Shown: in pieces, positions 1-6,136 of the stretch
Layout: each line of letters opens with the position of its first letter
Numbering within the stretch: the first letter of the stretch is position 1
DNA from: Microthrixaceae bacterium
GTDB lineage: Bacteria; Actinomycetota; Acidimicrobiia; Acidimicrobiales; Acidimicrobilacustridaceae
Assembly (NCBI GenBank): GCA_023264915.1
Contig: JAHFUU010000041.1
Coordinates: 1-10,345, forward strand
DNA: 10,345 nt
Direction: 5' to 3'
Made by a program: the position numbers and the translations under genes
Notes under the pieces: generated by a model
Told to the model about the DNA's origin: nothing
Seen by the model: the letters and a program-made list of their open reading frames with translations, nothing else
Databases searched by the model: none

Positions 1-2955
1 GCCCGCCGCCAGCACGGGGACATGGACCTTGGCACCGATCGTGCGTGCCTCGTACTCGGTCGAGACGTTGGGTACCTGGAAGTCACCGAACGCCTCGTGC
101 AGCAAGACCTCGTGGCCAGGCGTGTTCGAGTAAGGATCACGTGTCAGGTGCTGCGCGTACCCATCGGACTCACCGCGATCCCAGAGCATCTGAACCATGT
201 CGAGCACCAGCCCTCTCTCGAGCTCGTTGGTGTAGGACGAGTCGAAGATCACCGCGAAGGTCGCGAAGTCCTTGCTGCGAGGCAGCATGATCCCGTAGTC
301 CATCCCGGGCACACCAAGAACAGCCCTTTGCCATTCCTGTGACACAGCAGTCGTTGCTCCTCCCATGATGCCGCCCTCGCTGTTGCCGTCATAGAACAGC
401 TCGGAGGTGTCGAGCAGCGGCTCACCGCCTGGGCCCCTGAAGGCCGGATCCGTGCTGAAGCCGTTCGGGTGGCGCATGACCCGTCCGAGCCACAACGTGT
501 CAAGCATTGCCTGCTGCAACCGGTCAGCGATGGTCGGCATCCGTGAGACTTCCTGCAGGACTCCTGCGGCGTTGAGGATGTCCTCGCTTGACAGCCCAAG
601 CCAGCGCGTCGCGCAGTAGATCATGTTGTGCTCGTTGATCATCGCCTGGACGTTGCCGGCATCGATCTCGGATTCGTCACCGAGCAGACCATGCCCGTAC
701 ACGACCGGCCGAGCGGCGACGACGGGTCCCGGCGACGCGCCGCCCCCGGGCCCGAGCGCGGCGTAAGGGACGTCGCACTGGAATGGAGCCGGATAGAACC
801 AGTTGACCTCCGGGAGGCCATCTGGTCCGAGGTTGAATTGCTGCCCTGCGCTGCCGTCCCCGGTCAGGTAGTTGGGGACATAGACGATCCCATGGACCCT
901 CCGGGCGATGTGATCATTGACGTTCTGCTCGACAGAGGTGACCCAGAACGCCGGTGCCGAACCGCCCAGCATGGCGAAGCTCTCGTCCCGGATGTGCAGC
1001 ACGCGCTCTGACAGGCTGCGCTTGCTGGCAACGGTGAAGTCCCACGCCAACGTCAGCCCAGCCCTGTCGAGTCCGGCCCCGGCGAGGTGCTCGAACAGGT
1101 CCTCGAAGTGCTCTCGTCGAGCCTCAACCGAAGGAGCTGCGGTGACGAGCCTGTCGCGAAGCGCCCTGAAAGCAGCGGTCGGAGCGATCGGCCGGTGGCT
1201 GCTGTCAAGCAGATCCCGAAGCGCCACTATGAACCTGTGGCCCTCTGTGAGGGCACGGGCGGGCGTGATCACAACCATTCGGGTTGTGTCAGATGTCGCG
1301 CGCGAGTCGAGCTCCACCCAGAACGGGTAGCGCTCACCCGTCGTGGCATCCAAGAGCACGACAGGTGAACCCGCCGCGAGGGACGAGGCGATGTCGGTCA
1401 CCGGCGGCGCCCCCGATGCGGCGAGATCGACGCCGGGGATGTGAACGATCGCTCCGCTACCCGGGCTGAATCCGTCGCTGCGGTTCCATTCTGCCGGGTC
1501 GATGGGTACGCCGGTGGCGTTGACCGGAGTCGAGCGTGCGTCAATCTGCACGCGCCTCCCAGTCGAGGTCGAAGGGTCTGGGGACGTGAACCAGTCATTG
1601 GGAAACGGCAGCAGGCACAGCGACGGTGCGATCGGGTCACATCGGTTGGCGTTCGCCGCCACGCTCTCGTCGAGGTCAACTCCCGCAGTCACGTAGCCCT
1701 CGACGTCAATCACCAGATCGACGGATGCCGCGTTGTTGCGAATCGAGATCTTCCCGGAAAGGCCGGGCGGAACGAGCACGAGGTTCGCAACCGTCTCGCC
1801 AGTGGACAGGTTCAACACAGACGTCGGGGGCGGATCGGTCCCCGACGACCAGACGCTGAGATGGGTCGAACCGCTCGCCGCCACCCCGGTGATGTTCGCC
1901 ACGACCGCCGCTACGCCCGACCCTGGGATGGCGCCGCCACCAGCCAGAGCGACCTCAACGGTCTCACCTGGCCCCAGGCGCCCTACCCCACCCTGGCCCG
2001 TACGTGTGTCCACCACCCTTGCCGGAGTCACGGGATCGAACAGGCCCCCGGTGCTGCCCCCATCGTCGACCCACCCAAGGACATCGACGACTACGTCGAC
2101 CTTGCCCGCGTTGTTGGCGATGAGGACGGCCCCGTCTGGTCCCGGAGTCACGAGATCGACGTTGGCACGAGTCGTACCTGCGGCCAGGTTGAGGTTCGAG
2201 GTCTCGGGTCTGGAAGAACCGCTGGGCCAAGCGACGAGATGGGTCGGGTCCGTCGGATTGACACCGGTGAGGTTGACCAGGACCGACCGGACACCTCGAG
2301 CCGGAACACCACCTCGCCCCGAGACTGCAACGCCCATGATCGCGGCGGGGCCCAGCGGGCCGGATGCCTCGCGCGTGTCGATGAGCCGAACTGGAGGGAG
2401 GGGATGCACGTGCCCGGCGTCGAGCGAGTCGAACCAGCCGACCACGTCGACCACGAGGTGCGCGAACCCCGAATCGTTGCGCGCCGACAGCTGCCCACCG
2501 GAACCGACCCCGACCATGGCGAAGTTCGCCACGTCGGTTCCGGCTGACGCGTTGACAGTCGACGAGGAGGGGAGCCCGGACCCCGCGGCCCAAACCGTCA
2601 CGTGCGTCGCGTTCGTCGGGGCGACGACCGTGACGTTGACCGCCACGGCGCCAACTCCCGAATCGGGTACCCCGGCGCGACCGGTCACCTGGAAGGAGGC
2701 TGTATCACCAGGACCGAGCGCGACAGGCCAGCCCAGGCCGACTCGTGTATCCACCAGTCTCTGAGGCTCAACCGGTTGAAACGACCCTTGGCTGCGTGGC
2801 GCCGCGGAGCCAAGCTTCCAGGGCCCGCCCGCTGGCGAACCCTGCGCAACCGCCGGGACCAAGACCTCCGCTACCACCAGCGTCAGGGCGAGCACGAGCC
2901 AGATGACGCTCGACTTGGGGGAGGAACGACGGGACGTTCGTCCTCGATACTGCAC
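1..2955 (-). CDS. Secreted three-repeat protein with C-terminal alpha/beta-hydrolase-like domain (3' end beyond window)
   Basis: An uninterrupted minus-strand frame runs from GTG at 2955 past position 1, giving at least 985 residues. Residues 1-40 form a signal peptide: a basic start (QYRGRTSRR), a hydrophobic core (VIWLVLALTLVVAEVLV) and a likely cleavage near AVAQG. Three related repeats follow, about residues 66-178, 186-298 and 310-424. Each opens with VDTR or IDTR (D69, D193, D316) and closes with VDVxGW/Y-type strands (170-175, 291-296, 417-422). From about residue 438 a second domain starts with RCDP...CLLPFPNDWFT. It carries GHGLLG (754-759, oxyanion-hole type), YDGNSEGG with candidate nucleophile S859, and HEAFGD (953-958) with candidate acid D958. 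I infer an extracellular or surface-attached esterase/lipase-like hydrolase; the substrate is unknown. The catalytic His is not assigned and may lie outside the window. GTG 2955 is chosen because it directly precedes the signal peptide; AAGGGC just upstream is only a weak ribosome site. Confidence 0.88.
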   Translation of the reverse strand, partial: MQYRGRTSRRSSPKSSVIWLVLALTLVVAEVLVPAVAQGSPAGGPWKLGSAAPRSQGSFQPVEPQRLVDTRVGLGWPVALGPGDTASFQVTGRAGVPDSGVGAVAVNVTVVAPTNATHVTVWAAGSGLPSSSTVNASAGTDVANFAMVGVGSGGQLSARNDSGFAHLVVDVVGWFDSLDAGHVHPLPPVRLIDTREASGPLGPAAIMGVAVSGRGGVPARGVRSVLVNLTGVNPTDPTHLVAWPSGSSRPETSNLNLAAGTTRANVDLVTPGPDGAVLIANNAGKVDVVVDVLGWVDDGGSTGGLFDPVTPARVVDTRTGQGGVGRLGPGETVEVALAGGGAIPGSGVAAVVANITGVAASGSTHLSVWSSGTDPPPTSVLNLSTGETVANLVLVPPGLSGKISIRNNAASVDLVIDVEGYVTAGVDLDESVAANANRCDPIAPSLCLLPFPNDWFTSPDPSTSTGRRVQIDARSTPVNATGVPIDPAEWNRSDGFSPGSGAIVHIPGVDLAASGAPPVTDIASSLAAGSPVVLLDATTGERYPFWVELDSRATSDTTRMVVITPARALTEGHRFIVALRDLLDSSHRPIAPTAAFRALRDRLVTAAPSVEARREHFEDLFEHLAGAGLDRAGLTLAWDFTVASKRSLSERVLHIRDESFAMLGGSAPAFWVTSVEQNVNDHIARRVHGIVYVPNYLTGDGSAGQQFNLGPDGLPEVNWFYPAPFQCDVPYAALGPGGGASPGPVVAARPVVYGHGLLGDESEIDAGNVQAMINEHNMIYCATRWLGLSSEDILNAAGVLQEVSRMPTIADRLQQAMLDTLWLGRVMRHPNGFSTDPAFRGPGGEPLLDTSELFYDGNSEGGIMGGATTAVSQEWQRAVLGVPGMDYGIMLPRSKDFATFAVIFDSSYTNELERGLVLDMVQMLWDRGESDGYAQHLTRDPYSNTPGHEVLLHEAFGDFQVPNVSTEYEARTIGAKVHVPVLAAG
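1692..2760 (-). repeat. Three tandem protein-level repeats (VDTR ... VDVxGW) inside the secreted hydrolase
   Basis: Three copies of a ~123-residue unit are visible in the translation. The invariant Asp residues of the VDTR-type motif sit at 69, 193 and 316, a spacing of 124 and 123 residues. Each unit contains a central VNVT/VNLT/ANIT strand, a THVTVW/THLVAW/THLSVW strand and an N(A/L)S or LNL strand before a terminal VDVxGW/Y. The copies are strongly diverged in DNA, so the duplication is old. The pattern is known from extracellular actinobacterial proteins. A beta-rich adhesive or wall-contact role is inferred. Confidence 0.8.
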
Positions 2956-3269
2956 GCCCTTGGCCCCGGCACCAGATCGACAGGCCCTGGTTGGCTGAGA
3001 TCGCGCCACGGGTCGCCATCCTAGAGAACTGTCATGTGCAGACACCCGCGGCCCGTGGCCCGCAGCTCATCGGTGCGAAGCCATGTGCGTCCGGCAGTGA
3101 AGCCTCTCGACTTGAGCCGATGTCGAAGCCTGTCGGGGCCAGCACGCTGATCAGCCTCGCGCTGCACACCTGGCCCATCCGCGTTGCCTAGGCTCAACGT
3201 AAGACCGCTCATGAACACGGGCCTTGTCACGGGACCGAGCGGTACCAACGAGACGTTCAGGGGTGGACG
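2956..3269. other. Divergent intergenic region without a recognisable gene
   Basis: These 314 bases separate the start of the minus-strand secreted hydrolase from the start of the plus-strand zinc-ribbon membrane protein, so both promoters should lie here. I see no credible coding frame. On the minus strand, TAGGAT (3023-3018) could serve as a -10 for the hydrolase gene, but no convincing -35 lies 16-18 bases upstream of it. An imperfect inverted repeat lies at 3182-3199. Confidence 0.5.
3182..3199. repeat. Imperfect inverted repeat upstream of the zinc-ribbon gene
   Basis: CGTTGCCT (3182-3189) is followed at once by AGGCTCAACG (3190-3199). This is an inverted repeat with a two-base insertion in the right arm. 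It lies about 70 bases before the ATG at 3270, a plausible operator distance. No regulator can be assigned to it. Confidence 0.3.
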
Positions 3270-4286
3270 ATGCAGTGTGCTCGATGTGGGACCGAGCTGG
3301 GACCGGGGACAGCGTTCTGCCCGATGTGCGGTCAGGACGCTCCCACTCGACCTACGGGCTCAGCCGCAGACGGCAGCCCTTTGCGGTTCGCACCCACCAG
3401 CAACCAGCCCGCAGCGCCGTTCACCTCCCGCGTCGAGTCCTTCGAAGGTGACCTCGTCCCATTCCTCGGTGACCCTGACCGCGCGCGCGTTTCGGGCAAG
3501 CTGGCTCAATCCGCCTTCGCGGTGGTTGCCGTCTACAACCTCGCACGTGCCGGGCTCTGGGCATACCTGTCCATCCTCATGGGACAGCGCGGCCAAGCCT
3601 CTGCTGCAAAGCAGGTGACTGCTGTTGCGCACCTTGTCGACTTCGTGAGCCTGGCCTTCTGGCCCACACTGATAGCCGCCGCGGCGGTCGATCTCGCATG
3701 GAGGGCCAAGCGAAGACCCAAAGCTGTCCTTCAAGCCCACGGTGAAGCCTTTGTTGAGGCTACCATCACTCGTGTCGTCCCGATGTGGCTCAGGGCCACA
3801 TCAATCGTGCTTGTAGGCGTCGCTGTCGGGATTGGTGCCTTCGGTTCGACCAACCCCGCCTCGACGTCTCAGCTCTCGGCTTGGGCTGCGACGCGTGGCC
3901 TGTCGGCGCTCATCTGGGCAATGGCGTGGGGTTCGCTGATCCTCTGGGTGACCATGTCAGAGCGCCACCTCGACAAGAGGATGGGCAAGGCCGCAGACCC
4001 GACGCTTGCGATCTACTCGGTTCCATATGTCGAACCCGAAGCCGAGAACGGCAACATCGGTCAGCCTGCGGGTGCTGGGTGGCTCTTTCGCACGGCCGGT
4101 CTCATCATCGCAGGGCTCTTCTCGTCGCTCGTCCTGATCGGTTCTGTCTCGATGTTGCCGTCGGGCAAGGACACGATCGCGGCTCTGATCGGTTTGGTGA
4201 TCAGCGGTGTCGTCCTCTCGGCGGTCTCGTGGGCGTTCGTACGCCGCTGGAAGGTTCGCGGGTCGGTGTCCACCGTCAGGCCCTGA
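3270..4286 (+). CDS. Zinc-ribbon polytopic membrane protein, function unknown
   Basis: This is a 338-residue protein. The N-terminus is a compact zinc ribbon: C3-x2-C6, then C17-x2-C20 (CARC...CPMC). A proline- and serine-rich linker spans about residues 22-55. About six hydrophobic helices follow, near residues 81-104, 118-142, 169-191, 209-229, 263-283 and 292-314. A basic patch after helix 2 (WRAKRRPKA, about 144-152) and the basic C-terminal WKVRG suggest cytoplasmic positions under the positive-inside rule, although the topology was not computed. The start is set by AGGGGTGG shortly before ATG 3270 and by the zinc ribbon beginning at residue 3. Zinc ribbons fused to membrane domains are common in actinobacterial proteins of unknown role. 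The WRAKRRPKA stretch loosely recalls DUF4328-type proteins, but I cannot confirm this. It is divergent from the secreted hydrolase, with no operon partner downstream. Confidence 0.8.
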   Translation: MQCARCGTELGPGTAFCPMCGQDAPTRPTGSAADGSPLRFAPTSNQPAAPFTSRVESFEGDLVPFLGDPDRARVSGKLAQSAFAVVAVYNLARAGLWAYLSILMGQRGQASAAKQVTAVAHLVDFVSLAFWPTLIAAAAVDLAWRAKRRPKAVLQAHGEAFVEATITRVVPMWLRATSIVLVGVAVGIGAFGSTNPASTSQLSAWAATRGLSALIWAMAWGSLILWVTMSERHLDKRMGKAADPTLAIYSVPYVEPEAENGNIGQPAGAGWLFRTAGLIIAGLFSSLVLIGSVSMLPSGKDTIAALIGLVISGVVLSAVSWAFVRRWKVRGSVSTVRP

Positions 4287-4339
4287 CCCAACAGGCCCTT
4301 CGGCCACTTGCTGGGCCACTTCGCGGCAGTCACTGCTGT

Positions 4340-4362
4340 GCCAAGTGAGCACTGCACTTGGC
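4340..4362. terminator. Perfect 8-bp stem-loop after the zinc-ribbon membrane gene
   Basis: GCCAAGTG (4340-4347) and CACTTGGC (4355-4362) are perfect complements around the 7-base loop AGCACTG, 54 bases after the stop at 4286. Only a short T-run (CACCTTT) follows, so this is at best a non-classical intrinsic terminator. An operator is an alternative reading. Confidence 0.45.
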
Positions 4363-4509
4363 CGCACCTTTGGATCGTGGTGCAGCGATCGCTGACCGTC
4401 ACTACTCACAGGCGGTAGCTCGTCGCGATGGGAACCACCCGCTGGCCGCTGTGTGTGGCCTGGGGTCGAGGAACCGACGCGCTGGCCCCTGCTCCGGCCC
4501 GACCACGGG

Positions 4510-4538
4510 TTGCCTATTCTCCATGTTTCCCATAAGAT
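4510..4538 (+). promoter_or_regulatory. Candidate promoter of the TauE/SafE-family gene
   Basis: TTGCCT (4510-4515) and TAAGAT (4533-4538) are each 4/6 matches to the sigma-70-type consensus and are separated by 17 bases. They lie in a locally AT-rich patch of otherwise GC-rich sequence. Transcription would start near 4545, giving a leader of about 49 bases before ATG 4594. An inverted repeat, ATTCTC (4516-4521) with GAGAAT (4543-4548), brackets the -10 and could bind a regulator. Confidence 0.4.
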
Positions 4539-4593
4539 TTGTGAGAATTGTACCGGCACCCCTCTCCGGAGCCTTGCCCCCGCCCCAGCCAAG

Positions 4594-5463
4594 ATGCCGC
4601 CTGACATCCCCTCCTTTGCATTGACGATCGCCGGGTTCGGCGTCGGGTTCGTGGTCGGGTTGACCGGGATGGGTGGGGGCGCCCTGATGACACCGGCGCT
4701 CGTTCTTCTGTTCGGCGTGGATCCGAGCAAGGCGGTCGGTAGCGACCTCGTCGTCTCGTTGCTCATGAAGCCTGTCGGTGGCGGAGTTCACCTTCGCAAG
4801 GGCACGGTCAACCTTCAAATCGTCAAGTGGCTCGTCGCGGGTTCGGTCCCCGCCGCATTCCTCAGCGTGGTGACCTTCAAACGGTTCTTCGGCGACCATC
4901 TTGACGACGTGATCCAGCACTCGATCGGTGTCGCGCTGCTTCTGGCATCACTGGGGCTTGTCGCAAAGGGCGCGTTCTCCGGGCGCCGGACGGACGGCTC
5001 CAATCCCGTTGTGCTCGTCAGACCGATCCCGACGCTGCTGATCGGCGTCTTCGGAGGTGTAGCCGTCGGAATAACCTCGGTCGGTTCGGGATCTTTGATG
5101 ATGCCCCTGCTGTTGATGCTCTATCCCGTCCTTGCTGCCAGGCAACTGGTCGGCACAGATCTGGTCCAAGCGGTACCCCTCGTGGCAGCAGCCTCGCTTG
5201 GCCACATCTTGGTCCCCGGAGTGTGGCTCGGGGCTCATGTTTCGAGCCGGGCTGCTGATCACTTGATACGCCCGATCCTCGCAGTAGTGCTCATCGTCTC
5301 GGGCCTGAAGATGCTCGACGTCCCTTCAGTGGCAGTCGGAGCCGTTGGGTTGTCGCTCTCGGCCGTCGCTTTGGCGACGATCCTTCGCGGGCACCGGGAA
5401 CCCACACGACAGGATCCGCTCGTCGCGCAACCGCGCGTCCCAGAAGTCGAGAGCAGAGAGTAG
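4594..5463 (+). CDS. TauE/SafE-family sulfite/sulfonate exporter-type membrane protein
   Basis: This 289-residue integral membrane protein has the size and two-fold internal symmetry of the TauE/SafE family. The first half carries GLTGMGGGALMTP (22-34), followed by FGVDPSKAVGSDL (40-52). The second half repeats the pattern as GITSVGSGSLMMP (159-171), then AARQLVGTDL (181-190). About eight hydrophobic helices are expected. Family members export sulfite, sulfoacetate or related organosulfur anions, or act as general anion permeases. The exact substrate cannot be read from sequence. ATG 4594 is chosen because the hydrophobic domain begins at once, and no other in-frame start lies between the candidate promoter and it. 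No Shine-Dalgarno is visible. The gene converges on csoR, so the neighbourhood could link sulfur and copper stress, but it is not in the copper operon. Confidence 0.85.
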   Translation: MPPDIPSFALTIAGFGVGFVVGLTGMGGGALMTPALVLLFGVDPSKAVGSDLVVSLLMKPVGGGVHLRKGTVNLQIVKWLVAGSVPAAFLSVVTFKRFFGDHLDDVIQHSIGVALLLASLGLVAKGAFSGRRTDGSNPVVLVRPIPTLLIGVFGGVAVGITSVGSGSLMMPLLLMLYPVLAARQLVGTDLVQAVPLVAAASLGHILVPGVWLGAHVSSRAADHLIRPILAVVLIVSGLKMLDVPSVAVGAVGLSLSAVALATILRGHREPTRQDPLVAQPRVPEVESRE

Positions 5464-5500
5464 GACCACCTTTCGGCACCCCATGCCCGCAACGCCCTCA

Positions 5501-5536
5501 ACCGCTCGGCGCAGCGGTCCCAGCCCCTTCGCCGAG
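5501..5536. terminator. Overlapping inverted repeats between convergent genes
   Basis: Two alternative stems lie between the stops of the TauE-family gene (5463) and csoR (5601). One is ACCGCT (5501-5506) with AGCGGT (5513-5518), six pairs around a six-base loop. The other is CTCGGCG (5505-5511) with CGCCGAG (5530-5536), seven pairs around 18 bases. Neither has a T-tract. Their position suits a shared bidirectional terminator, but the structure alone does not prove it. Confidence 0.3.
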
Positions 5537-5600
5537 ACACGATGAGGCGTGTGCCCGATATCGGTAACTGGCGTCGCCGTGCAGTCCAGAGAAGCACCAC

Positions 5601-5891
5601 TCAGCGTGAGAGCATCCTTCCTACCGCCCCCATGAGCTCTTTGACCTGCGCGTCCGGATCGGTAGGACCGCCGCCGTGGCCGATGAGGCAGTGCTTCGCA
5701 TGACCATCCAGCAAGCCGAGCGCGACCTTGTCAAGGGCAGCCCGTATGGAGTTGATCTGGGTCAGGACGTCGATGCAGTAGCGGTCTCCTTCGACCATTC
5801 GCGACACTCCGCGCACCTGCCCTTCTATACGGGCCAGACGCTTTTGAAGTTGGTCCTTGGTGGCTGAGTATCCACGCTCTTGTCCTGCCAT
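5601..5891 (-). CDS. csoR: CsoR-type copper-sensing transcriptional repressor
   Basis: This 96-residue all-helical repressor belongs to the CsoR/RcnR family, which is usually 85-120 residues. The conserved helix-1 core KRLARIEGQVRGVSRM (17-32) leads into EGDRYCIDVLTQI. The Cu(I) ligand set C39, H64, C68 matches the family's C-H-x3-C pattern. The retained histidine argues for copper rather than the sulfur-sensing CstR branch, which lacks it. Apo-CsoR binds the operator as a tetramer and leaves when Cu(I) binds. A good Shine-Dalgarno (GGAGG on the minus strand, 5906-5902) lies 10 bases before ATG 5891. The gene diverges from the copper operon, so CsoR probably controls both that operon and itself through the palindrome at 5951-5967. 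Its distal end faces the TauE-family gene. Confidence 0.93.
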   Translation of the reverse strand: MAGQERGYSATKDQLQKRLARIEGQVRGVSRMVEGDRYCIDVLTQINSIRAALDKVALGLLDGHAKHCLIGHGGGPTDPDAQVKELMGAVGRMLSR

Positions 5892-5923
5892 CGTGCTTCT
5901 GCCTCCATCTGTGGCTTGCGGGA

Positions 5924-5951
5924 ACTATACCCCTCCCCCCTATACTCCAAA
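5924..5951 (-). promoter_or_regulatory. Candidate csoR promoter overlapping the operator region
   Basis: Read on the minus strand, TTTGGA (5951-5946) and TATAGT (5929-5924, 5/6 to TATAAT) are separated by 16 bases. The start site would fall near 5917, leaving a leader of about 25 bases before ATG 5891. The -35 touches the left half of the CsoR palindrome, consistent with autoregulation. Confidence 0.4.
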
Positions 5952-5970
5952 TACCCCCCACGGGTATCAT
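5941..5970 (+). promoter_or_regulatory. Candidate promoter of the copper operon
   Basis: Two -10 candidates fit. TATACT (5941-5946) has TTGCGG (5916-5921) 19 bases upstream. TATCAT (5965-5970, 5/6 to consensus) overlaps the right half of the CsoR palindrome and would give a leader of about 34 bases before ATG 6011. Either would be blocked by CsoR at 5951-5967. I cannot choose between them from sequence. Confidence 0.35.
5951..5967. promoter_or_regulatory. CsoR operator, ATACCC-N5-GGGTAT palindrome
   Basis: ATACCC (5951-5956) and GGGTAT (5962-5967) form a perfect inverted repeat around CCCAC, matching the G/C-tract palindromes flanked by TA that CsoR proteins bind. Additional half-site-like sequence, TATACCCC beginning at 5926 and TATACTCC beginning at 5941, lies just to the left and may be a second, degenerate site. 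The palindrome sits between csoR and the copper operon, where one site can control both. Confidence 0.72.
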
Positions 5971-5997
5971 CCATCGAAGCGGGCAACTCTACGATCC

Positions 5998-6003
5998 AGG
6001 AGG
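5998..6003 (+). promoter_or_regulatory. Consensus Shine-Dalgarno AGGAGG of the copper operon's first ORF
   Basis: A full AGGAGG stands seven bases before ATG 6011. It is the best ribosome-binding site in the window, and it serves a 41-codon ORF rather than the downstream chaperone gene. That is the main reason to treat the small ORF as translated. Confidence 0.7.
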
Positions 6004-6010
6004 AACAGCC

Positions 6011-6136
6011 ATGAGTCGACACGTCGTCTGTCGTGATCGAGGTATTCACGCACCCCAGAGCACCGCCGGCAGTACGGGTGGGGACCTTGGCACAACTAGC
6101 CCTGCGCTGCCGTGCCTCAGTGGGGTGGACTCATGA
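6011..6136 (+). CDS. Small 41-residue ORF heading the copper operon (possible leader peptide)
   Basis: ATG 6011 follows a consensus Shine-Dalgarno and opens a 41-codon frame ending at TGA 6134-6136. That TGA overlaps the chaperone's ATG (6133) in an ATGA junction. The peptide is hydrophilic, with no signal or membrane segment, and carries H4, C7, H13 and C35. I recognise no family. It could be a short copper-binding peptide, a leader whose translation controls the chaperone by coupling, or simply an upstream ORF that loads ribosomes. The position right behind the CsoR operator and the stop-start overlap argue that it is translated. The lack of visible conservation evidence keeps its function open. 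Its SD is far better than anything before 6133, so the chaperone may depend on it for expression. Confidence 0.55.
   Translation: MSRHVVCRDRGIHAPQSTAGSTGGDLGTTSPALPCLSGVDS

Larger units (their letters stand above)
4287..4593. other. Intergenic region with terminator-like hairpin and promoter
   Basis: These 307 bases lie between the zinc-ribbon membrane gene and the TauE-family gene. They hold a strong hairpin at 4340-4362 and a candidate promoter at 4510-4538, described separately. I see no supported gene. A plus-strand frame reaches back to 4453 in phase with the exporter. Its extra residues are not family-like, and it begins upstream of the promoter. Confidence 0.6.

Noticed and set aside
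1964..2593. Minus-strand open frame of 209 residues in another phase
   Set aside because: It is Arg/Gly-rich and out of phase with the repeat-bearing frame that covers the same bases.
1441..2764. Two long plus-strand open frames (1441-2547 and 1733-2764)
   Set aside because: Their translations are rich in Arg, Pro and Thr without any fold. They lie opposite the minus-strand secreted protein, whose repeats and motifs are clear, so they are shadows of high-GC coding DNA.
4453..4593. N-terminal extension of the TauE-family protein from 4453
   Set aside because: The extra 47 residues are not membrane-like, contain no family motif, and begin upstream of the candidate promoter. ATG 4594 fits the family better.
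3957..4920. Minus-strand open frames opposite the membrane gene and exporter (3957-4766, 4402-4920)
   Set aside because: They cross two well-supported plus-strand genes and the intergenic hairpin, and show only Asp/His/Arg-rich low-complexity translation.
5601..5891. Reading the repressor as sulfur-sensing CstR because of the TauE-family neighbour
   Set aside because: CstR proteins lack the Cu(I) histidine. Here C39, H64 and C68 are all present and the gene faces a copper pump operon.
6112..6132. GTG 6112 as the copZ start
   Set aside because: No Shine-Dalgarno precedes it and it adds seven residues outside the HMA fold. ATG 6133 overlaps the previous stop and has GGGGTGG upstream.
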